Below the pieces are notes generated by a model that was not told where the DNA came from, did no database searches, and saw only the letters and a program-made list of their open reading frames with translations. DNA of 64,000 nucleotides from Juglans regia (taxonomy: Eukaryota; Streptophyta; Magnoliopsida; Fagales; Juglandaceae), in the NCBI RefSeq assembly GCF_001411555.2, contig NC_049916.1:10567945-10631944 (forward strand), written 5' to 3'. This document shows, piece after piece, positions 55,903 to 64,000 of this stretch (its first letter is position 1; the number at the start of each line of letters is the position of its first letter). The position numbers and the translations under genes are program-made.

Positions 55903-58123
55903 TGTAACACCCCGTATTTTAGTGTATTTTTACTAAAGGATTATTTTTATTTATTCAAAAATTTATCCTCTTATTTTAAAATTGGTTGGATTTTTAGTGA
56001 GTTTATTTCTATGATTTTAATTTGTTAATTCGGTGAAAATTATTTTTATGTGCTTTCTTAATATTTATTTAATGTTGTGCATTTAAATTGCTTTTAATAT
56101 TTAAATTAATTACTGTGAGATTTAATTATTTTAATTTGACTTTACCATTACGTTTAAATTATTTTATTTAACTTATGGTTTTAAAATCGTTTCCGTTGGA
56201 TCATTTTCGTGACCCAAGTTATGAGGACTGGACCTCATTTCTTTCCCTCTATTTTTCTCTTTCCTCTCTTTCTTCTTTTCTTTCTCTTTTTCTTTCCTTT
56301 TTCTTTCTTTCCCGCTGCATTTCCCCCGTGCGCGAGCCCCTCCCTCTCTCTCTCCCCGTGCGACTTCGGCCTCCACCCAGCCCGCCGCCGTGAGCCGGCG
56401 GTGACTCTCACCGCCCATCCCCTCGTGTTCCCCTGCCGCCGATGACCTCACCCTACCAACCTCACTTCCATCCGAGCCACCGTTAGCCTTCACGCACGGC
56501 TTGAAGCCGCGGCCTTCACCTCCTTCGCGCGCCACCATTGGCCACCATCTTCCTACCACTTCATCCTCGACCTCTTGGCAACCCTTTGGACCCAACCCCA
56601 ACTCCGATCCGTCACCGGTGAAGCCCCACCAAGTCCATTTCCGATTTGTACATTTTTGGCCTTAAACCACCATTCGCGCCGTCATCCACGGCAAACCACC
56701 ACCACCATTGGCTTCACCGACCTCTCTAGGCCCTACCCTATCATTTTGGGGTCTTCGTTTGTCTCCGTTAAAAAGTGAGTATTTGTGACCCACGGCCACA
56801 GTGTATTTTACACTGTGGTGTTGCTCAGACGTCGCCTTTTTCAGCTTCGTGATCCTCCGGAAATTATCATATAGCGCTGTAAGTATTTCTCCAAAGTATT
56901 CTCATGAATTTTATGTATTTTTGCACTAACGCATTTCACTGTATTTTTTGGCATGCCGGACTGAGTCCGAGGAGTACGGGGGTCGGATGGATTTGTGATT
57001 GGAGTTGTTGGTTTGATTGGATTGGATTGGTTATTGGTTATTGGATTGATGGGTTTTGGATTGGTTGGTTCATGTACATTTCATGGTTCCATGCATGATC
57101 ATGTTTGTAAAGGAAAACTGGGTTTTCGTGTATTGCATTCATGTTCATGTGTTTATGAAAACTGGGTTTTCATGTGAATGATTTGTTGGGTGCGTGTGCA
57201 TCACGAACCCCAAGCCGAGATGGGGCATTATCTCGGTGGAGCTCCTCTGGTTACTCGGGAGCGGAATAAACTGAGTAACGTCCCCTGGATTGTCGCTGGG
57301 CGACAATGGGATCGGACGAGAGATTCGTGCCGACTCCGTGGTCCTTCTGCTGGCGGGGACTAGAGGATGTCTGGCCATGTACGCGCTGGGCGCGGAACTG
57401 GGCATCGCTCGTTGCGTAGTGGGTGCTTGGCCTACGTACGCGCTGGGCGCGGAACTGGGCATCGCTACGAAGCCAGGACGTGCGGATGGTCCCTAGGGGA
57501 GGCCATGGTGCATAGGGTATTGACGGATTAAATGGACTATTTTCTGGGAAAATAGTGTGAGTTGGATTTTGTGTAAATCATTTTCTGGGAAAATGTTTTA
57601 CGGATTATTTTTGGGCCAAATGGGATTTTTGGCGTGTGTTGGAAAATTATCATTTTCGGGAAAAATGATGTTTTGAGGAAAAATGCATATTTCATCATAT
57701 GCATGCATGTTAGTTGTATTAAATGCATTTTATTCCTGAGATTATTTTTGGGTTATACTTACCTGCGGTACCATTCTGTGGTAACGCAGATTTTGATGCA
57801 GATGAGGAGGAGGAGGGTGAGCCTGAGGAGACGGCTCCGCCCGAGGAGTGATCTGGGATCACTAGCTTGTTATTTATTTTACCCTTTGTATTTTTGGGAC
57901 ATGTGTTAACTTTATTTTGGATGACTGTATAACTACTTTTAAAACTTTACTGATGTTTACTTGTATTTAAATTCTGGTACTTAGTTGACTAATCCGCTGC
58001 GTTGTTGTTGTACACCGTTGCATGTACACACACTTGGCACTTTCGTTGGGATGTGTGACCGTGTTGTCATCATCCCGGCGTCTCGATTCTCGTGTTTTCC
58101 TTACATGGGGGTCGGGGGCGCCA
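55903..58123 (+). mobile_element. 5' LTR of gypsy D
   Basis: It starts TGTAACACCCCGTATTTTAG, identical to the start at 62051, and ends GGGGGCGCCA, 4 bp before the primer binding site. At about 2.2 kb it is a long LTR. It contains a TC-rich run at 56245-56310, GC-rich DNA at 56320-56600, two copies of a 57-bp unit at 57381, and the acidic mini-frame at 57786-57851. It differs from the 3' LTR at scattered bases and by small indels in GC-rich and GGATT-repeat tracts. The end at 58123 is inferred from distance to the primer site. Confidence 0.88.
57381..57470 (+). repeat. 57-bp direct repeat in gypsy D LTR
   Basis: ACGCGCTGGGCGCGGAACTG begins at 57381 and 57438. The same pair is in the 3' LTR (63544 and 63600), so it predates the insertion. 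It is GC-rich and partly palindromic (GCGCTGGGCGC). Confidence 0.85.
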
Positions 58124-58127
58124 AAGG

Positions 58128-58139
58128 TGGTATCAGAGC
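58128..58139 (+). other. Primer binding site of gypsy D (tRNA-iMet)
   Basis: TGGTATCAGAGC is the exact canonical complement of the initiator Met-tRNA 3' end and lies just inside the 5' LTR. Confidence 0.9.
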
Positions 58140-60700
58140 AGTTCGGCTCTGGGTAAAACCACATGTCCCATAGGTGCAGTACCAGAAAGTTTTAAAAGTT
58201 GTGATTTGAAAATTATTTAATTTAAAGTTTGTGGTTTTATTGGTTTTATTTAGTTATTGTATATTACTTGTTTGTTTATTTATTTTATTGATTTATTTTA
58301 TGGTATGTTATTTTATTGTTTTAATCATTTTATTGTGAGCTACTTCATTGATTTTATGCATTTTGTCGTATGCTATTTTATGTATGAAATTTTATTTGAT
58401 ATGATTTGATTTTGTTTTGTTTTGTTTTGTTCGAAATTGAAAGGCGGGTTAAGGATTATGCTACGACAGGAGATGGTACGACTGAGAAGGCCATTGTTAG
58501 GCTTGAACATTTGGTGTAATAGGTTTGAACTCTTGGTGATTGGTTTGTTTTAATATCGAGGTTCGAACATCATGGTCAGAGTGAACTTTTTTGGAGTAGG
58601 AATTCGAATTGCTGCTAAGGAGGGGAATAATTTTAAATTGCTTAGGATAATTAAGGTTTTAGGTTCCGTAGAATTTATGTAATGAGTTTTTGGGGTAGGA
58701 GGTTGTAAGTTCAAATTTCAAGGTTAGATTTATGATAAGTTCATCTGAGGTTTGAGGCTTCATAGTTTTTAGGAAATAAGTTATGAGATTTAAGGCGGTA
58801 AGTTCAACAAGCAATTAAAGGATTACTTAGATTAGAAGTTTTCGATCTTGCCGACCTTGATAAGCAATTTGATAACATTTGGAGTTTTAGAATTTACAAG
58901 TTATATAGGGTGAATGTTTTAGATTTGAGGTCATCGATTTTAAGGATTTCAGAAAATGATTTTATTTTGTTTAAGGTTTTAGAATTACAAAGTTGAAGGA
59001 CTAAATTAAAATAGGATTGATGAGAGTTGAGTTACTGATATGTGAATTTTTTTTAGGATAATTTCTTTGGAGACTGAAGGGAATTATCTAGTTCGTGTAT
59101 TTTCTGAGGATTGAGGATGTTGATCTAATTCGAAAGATTATTGCTTTTAGCTCGATGTTTCAGTGATAGGTTGAGGATTTAATCTGTATCAATTTTAAGG
59201 ATAAGAGATGGTGCAGATTTAGGAAATGATTCTTGTTGATTTCGAGGATATAGGTCTAGTGATGGAAATGGTAATGATGATCATCTGCACGTTTGGAGGA
59301 TTATTGGTTTTGGCTAAGGGTGCGTGACATTGATGTATAGTAGTGGTGAGTGGTTATGGATTTCGGAGAGTATAAGTCCTAGTCTCATTTTGGTTTGGAG
59401 GAAGAGACTTTGGTAGGTGTTGAAGAGGAGTCGACACAATAGTGGTAATTTAAGAGACCTTGGCTTGGAGTTTTTGGTGAGTTGATCGAAGTGTGCAGTT
59501 GAAGTGGGTTACTCAATGAAGCATGGTTGGGAATAGTTATTATGATTATCTTCAGGAATTAATTGTGACTTGAGGTCACCTAGGAATTTAAATTTTTGAG
59601 GTTATACTTTCTTTTGGAAATTGAGCATCCAGTTGGTTGAATTAAGGACATTGTTATTTAACTGGAAGAGAGATTGTTGGGACATCATGTATGGTGTATG
59701 ATAAGATCTTCGAAGTTGAACCTTAGGTATCAACAGTGGATAAGATGATCAAGTATGCGGTTAATAAAGCATTAGGATCCTTGGGTGCTTTGCAATGACT
59801 TTTGGTGGATTGAAGATTTGAGCAGTATGGTTTGCCTTGAGGTTTAATAGTGAGGTACTATTGAAGGAACTAGTTGTGTTAATGCTAGCTTGTAGGAGTA
59901 GAGATAAGTGGGTGAGTTACCAAGAAGGTTTTGATAATGTTTTGGTGTAGTCTATGGTGGTTCGTAGTGAGTTTAGTCACCGCTAGATTAGATGTTGTTC
60001 AGAATGTAAGTGATGAGCTTTTGGGTTTAGATTGTCAGGTAGAAGTTTATAGGCGCTCTTATTGGTTGGTTGGGTTGGAAATCGAGCCTTTTAAGGTATG
60101 TTCCTTATCGTAGATGAGGTGGATGTGTTTTGGGTTGAGATTGCTTATTTTCAATTTGGGAAGCTGAGGTTGTTTGAGTTTGGGTTTCTGTCAATGATCA
60201 TGGATGTATTTTATGGTATTGATTTTGATGAAGGTTGCGAGAGTTAATTGAGGAATTTGAGTTATAATTCGTGTTTTTTGGAAAGGGAGTATTTTTCTAC
60301 CAAGATGTGATAAGAGTTTTTGGTCAATAGGAATGGAGCCACCTTGTACTCGATGGTGTTAGTTTCATGAGAACATAAGTTTTATGCATGTGGCGAATAT
60401 CAGAGTGCGCAGCAGAAGCGTGGCATTTTTGGTTGTAGTCAGGAGTTCAGATTGTGCTGATTTTGGGGAATTAGTGGTGACTTGAATTTTGACAAGATAC
60501 TTGTAATTGGAGATTAATCATTTAGTTGTGCAATTTGTTATTGATGGTTAACTTTGGAAGTGGCTATTAGGTTACCAAAAGTAGAATTCGATGGAGGTTT
60601 AGAAGTTGTAGCATAGGAGTTGATTGAGGTTGGCACATAGTATTGTAAGGGCTATTGATCATTGGAATTTTCTAGATGTGGTATTAAGGTTCTCGAGGAA
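58140..60700 (+). other. Gypsy D internal region without recognisable coding
   Basis: About 2.5 kb between the primer binding site and the integrase relic. Gag, protease, reverse transcriptase and RNase H should lie here, but I see no domain motif in any plus frame. The DNA is T/G-rich on the plus strand with frequent stops. A weak string MDVFYGIDFDEG at 60200-60240 could be a relic of the protease end, which is speculative. Confidence 0.55.
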
Positions 60701-60708
60701 ATGAGATT

Positions 60709-61940
60709 TTGGATAGTATAGTCACCCTGGGAATACTGGTTGTGATGTGCCACTGGGAGACTAATACGAGTATGTTAGATATCACTTTGTTTATTGAGAA
60801 ATGTGACACGTGTCGTCGAGTGAAGGCTGAGCATCAAAGACCTGCTGGTAAACTTCAACCTCTCCCTATTCCAAAGTGGAAGTGGGATGATATTTCTGTG
60901 GATGTTGTAGTGGGTTTGCCGAGGAACCGTAGTGGAAAGAATTCAATTTGGGTGATTGTTGATCGGTTGACCAAGAGTGTCAATTTCTGCCTATTAATAA
61001 TACTGACTCTTTGGGTAAGTTGACTCGGTTGTATGTCTTGGAGATAGTGCGTTTGCATGGAGTACCCAAGAGCATTGTGTCGGATCGGGACCCGCAGTTT
61101 ATGTCCCATTTTTGGAAGAGTTTGCAGGCAGCTTTAGGCACTAAGTTGAAGTTTAGTTCTACGTATCACTCTCAAACAGACAGTCAATCAGAGCGTACTA
61201 TTCAGACTCTGGAGGATATGTTGCGGTCTTGTGTCATGGAATTTTTGGGGAGTTGGGAGAATCATATGCCGCTAATTGAGTTCTCTTATAATAACAGTTT
61301 TCATTCCTCCATTCAGATGGTCCCGTATGAAACTTTGTATGGAAGGAAGTGTAGATCGCCCTTGTGTTGGGATGAAGTTGGCGAGAGAAAATTGTTTGGG
61401 CCTAAGATAATTCAAGAAATGAAGGATCAAGTTCAGTTTATAAGGACTAAAATGGCAGAAGCGCAAAGTCGCCAGAAGAGTTACGCAGATACAAGAAGAA
61501 GAGACTTATCCTTTGAAGAAGGTGATTGGGTTTATCTTAAAGTCTCTCCTATGAAAGGCGTTAAGCGCTTTGGTAAGAAAGGAAAGTTTAGTCCAAGATA
61601 TGTTGGCCCTTTTCAGATCGTAGAGAAAGTCGGGCTTGTTGCTTATAGAGTTGCCTTGCCGGATTATTTTGGGTATGTTCATGATGTGTTTCATGTGTCT
61701 TCGTTGAAGAAGAGTTTTGGACAGCAAGAGCCACGTTTTGTTGACCCTGAACGCATTCAACTTCAGCCTAACCTTGCTTATGAAGTTGCCCCGACGCAGA
61801 TTGTAGATTGGAAAGATCAAAGATTAAGGTCCAAGACAATACCTATGGTGAAAGTGTCATGGGGTGATCCGTTGGCTCAAGATTTCTCTTGGGAAAGAGA
61901 AGCCGACATGAGAGAGCATTATCCTTACTTGTTTGTTTGA
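60709..61940 (+). pseudogene. Ty3/gypsy integrase of Tekay/Del-like chromovirus type (gypsy D)
   Basis: The first frame (60709-61023) has the end of the zinc region ([20 protein letters not shown]), then [20 protein letters not shown] with the first catalytic Asp. A one-base frameshift near 60990 leads to 61011-61940 (309 residues): VPKSIVSDRDPQF (D25) and SQSERTIQTLEDML (E61), again spaced by 35 residues. Further on are YNNSFHSSIQMVPYETLYGR and KCRSPLCWDE, GPFQIVEKVGLVAYRVALP, HDVFHVSSLKK and a C-terminal FSWEREADMREHYPYLF, typical of the Tekay/Del lineage. The triad is intact, but the frameshift and degraded N-terminus make it non-functional as it stands. Confidence 0.9.
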
Positions 61941-62035
61941 TTTTGACAGTATGTTCTAAGTATGCTCTCGGTTGAATCTTGTTCCTGTCTTAGTTTAATG
62001 TTTGACCTTGCTAATTTCGAGGACGAAATTTTTTT

Positions 62036-62050
62036 TTAAGGGGGGGAGGA
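62036..62050 (+). other. Polypurine tract of gypsy D
   Basis: AAGGGGGGGAGGA lies directly before the 3' LTR start TGTAACACC, as expected for the plus-strand primer. It follows a T-run at 62031. Confidence 0.85.
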
Positions 62051-64000
62051 TGTAACACCCCGTATTTTAGTGTATTTTTACTGAAGGATTATTTTTATTT
62101 ATTCAAAAATTTATCCTCTTATTTTAAAATTGGTTGGATTTTTAGTGAGTTTATTTCTATGATTTTAATTTGTTAATTTGGTGAAAATTATTTTTATGTG
62201 CTTTCTTAATATTTATTTAATGTTGTGCATTTAAATTGCTTTTAATATTTAAATTAATTACTGTGAGATTTAATTATTTTAATTTGACTTTACCATTACG
62301 TTTAAATTATTTTATTTAACTTATGGTTTTAAAATCGTTTCCGTTGGATCATTTTCGTGACCCAAGTTATGAGGACTGGACCTCATTTCTTTCCCTCTAT
62401 TTTTCTCTTTCCTCTCTTTCTTCTTTTCTTTCTCTTTTTCTTTCCTTTTTCTTTCTTTCCCGCTGCATTTCCCCCGTGCGCGAGCCCCCTCCCTCTCTCT
62501 CTCCCCGTGCGACTTCGGCCTCCACCCAGCCGTCGCCGCCGTGGTCGACACCGCCCCCCCAGTGTTCCCCTGCCGCCGGCGACCTCACCCTACCAACCTC
62601 ACTTCCATCCGAGCCACCGTTAGCCCCACGCACCTTGAAGCCGCGGCCTTCACCTCCTTCGCGCGCCGCCGTCGCGCCACCATTGGCCACCATCTTCCTA
62701 CCACTTCATCCCGACCTCTTGGCAACCCTTTGGACCCAACCCCAGCTCCGATCCGTCACCGGTGAAGCCCCACCAAGTCCATTTCTGATTTGTACATTTT
62801 TGGCCTTAAACCACCATTTGCGCCGTCATCCACGGCAAACCACCACCACCATTGGCTTCACCGACCTCTCTAGGCCCTACCCTATCATTTTGGGGTCTTC
62901 GTTTGTCTCCGTTGAAAAGTGGGTATTTGTGACCCACGGCCACAGTGTATTTTACACTGTGGTGTTGCTCAGACGTCGCCTTTTTCAGCTTCGTGATCCT
63001 CCGGAAATTATCATATAGCGCTGTAAGTATTTCTCCAAAGTATTCTCATGAATTTTATGTATTTTTGCACTAACGCATTTCACTGTATTTTTTTGGCATG
63101 CCGGACTGAGTCCGAGGAGTACGGGGGTCGGATGGATTTGTGATTGGAGTTGTTGGTTTAATTGGATTGGATTGGATTGGATTGGTTATTGGTTATTGGT
63201 TATTGGTTATTGATGGATTTTGGATTGGTTGGTTCATGTACATTTCATGGTTCCATGCATGATCATGTTTGTAAAGGAAAACTGGGTTTTCGTGTATTGC
63301 ATTCATGTTCATGTGTTTATGAAAACTGAGTTTTCATGTGAATGATTTGTTGGGTGCGTGTGTATCACGAACCCCAAGCCGAGATGGGGCATTATCTCGG
63401 TGGAGCTCCTCTGGTTACTCGGGAGCGGAATAAACTGAGTAACGTCCCCTGGATTGTCGCTGGGCGACAATGGGATCGGACGAGAGATTCGTGCCGACTC
63501 CGTGGTCCTTCTGCTGGCGGGGACTAGAGGATGTCTGGCCATGTACGCGCTGGGCGCGGAACTGGGCATCGCTCGTTGCGTAGTGGGTGCTCGGCCATGT
63601 ACGCGCTGGGCGCGGAACTGGGCATCGCTACGAAGCCAGGACATGCGGATGGTCCCTAGGGGAGGCCATGGTGCATAGGGTATTGACGGATTAAATGGAC
63701 TATTTTCTGGGAAAATAGTGTGAGTTGGATTTTGTGTAAATCATTTTCTGGGAAAATGTTTTACGGATTATTTTTGGGCCAAATGGGATTTTGGCGTGTG
63801 TTGGAAAATTATCATTTTCGGGGAAAATGATGTTTTGAGAAAAATGCATATTTCATCATATGCATGCATGTTAGTTGTATTAAATGCATTTTATTCCTGA
63901 GATTATTTTTGGGTTATACTTACCTGCGGTACCATTCTGTGGTAACGCAGATTTTGATGCAGATGAGGAGTAGGGTGAGCCTGAGGAGACGGCTCCGCCC
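62051..64000 (+). mobile_element. 3' LTR of gypsy D (cut by window end)
   Basis: It matches 55903 to about 57842 nearly base for base. Differences include a GC-rich tract (62531-62580 against 56378-56450), expansion of the GGATT/TTATTGG repeats at 63160-63215, and a stop in the acidic mini-frame (GAGGAGTAG at 63965). A 231-residue frame at 62323-63018 is open here but broken in the 5' LTR. The right terminus and target duplication are outside the window. Confidence 0.92.

Noticed and set aside
58128..58139. Possible tRNA gene near TGGTATCAGAGC motifs
   Set aside because: These are retrotransposon primer binding sites, complementary to the tRNA end; no cloverleaf is present.
62323..63018. 231-residue open frame in the gypsy D 3' LTR
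   Set aside because: It runs over a TC-rich tract and a GC-rich leader, has no domain, and is broken by indels in the 5' LTR copy.

Overview
The window is plant nuclear DNA from an intergenic region dominated by transposable elements. The evidence is a long series of nested LTR retrotransposons, L1-type LINEs with RNase H or zf-RVT tails, Tourist-like and hAT MITEs, and one plant-type nuclear gene for a mitochondrial complex I subunit. The abundant MITEs reading TTTGGATGTTGAGATGAG-like sequence suggest a woody eudicot, perhaps Fagales; that is an impression, not a proof. There are no bacterial, CRISPR or operon-like features.

Genes. Only one clearly intact host gene is visible: the B18/NDUFB7 subunit of complex I (18560-18859, minus strand), with both CX9C motifs present. 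A second host-derived piece is a short fragment of the membrane PGG domain of an ankyrin-repeat protein (35335-35466, plus). All other recognisable protein-coding sequence belongs to transposable elements, nearly always broken by stops, frameshifts or deletions.

Layout. 0-3.5 kb: unassigned LTR-like DNA, then a truncated minus-strand Ty3/gypsy element (gag, protease) with its LTR at 2926-3497. 4.3-5.7 kb: an anonymous segment duplicated at 50.8-55.5 kb. 5.7-6.2 kb: Ty1/copia debris. 6.2-17.2 kb: one minus-strand Ty3/gypsy chromovirus-like element (gypsy A) split by three later insertions: a LINE in its 3' LTR (6384-8865), a 3.9-kb solo LTR in its protease gene (11384-15272, itself carrying a LINE at 13895-15028), and a MITE in its 5' LTR (16875-17084). 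17.2-18.3 kb: three MITEs, then the B18 gene. 19.1-22.5 kb: a LINE split by an hAT MITE. 23.7-29.6 kb: gypsy B (minus) cut by an LTR fragment that contains another solo LTR. 30.5-35.3 kb: a MITE split by a 4.4-kb solo LTR. 35.3-39.8 kb: PGG fragment, MITE, CACTA-like end and an hAT transposase relic. 39.8-50.1 kb: LTR blocks, one carrying a nearly complete 5.3-kb LINE (44245-49517) with a 17-bp target duplication. 50.2-55.5 kb: a ~250-bp tandem repeat and the second copy of the duplicated segment, with insertions. 55.9-64 kb: a young Ty3/gypsy element (gypsy D) with two ~2.2-kb LTRs (the right one cut by the window end), but an internal region that codes only for a frameshifted integrase.

The insertion order can be read from exact target-site duplications in many places: AACTT, CTCAT and GAGTC for solo LTRs, 8 bp for two hAT MITEs, TAA for Tourist-like MITEs, and 8-17 bp for LINEs. 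The most unusual signals are tandem arrays of hairpin-forming units inside the long LTRs, and a short acidic reading frame after a splice-acceptor-like AG that recurs at a similar LTR position in three elements. No complete, previously undescribed multi-gene system is evident.
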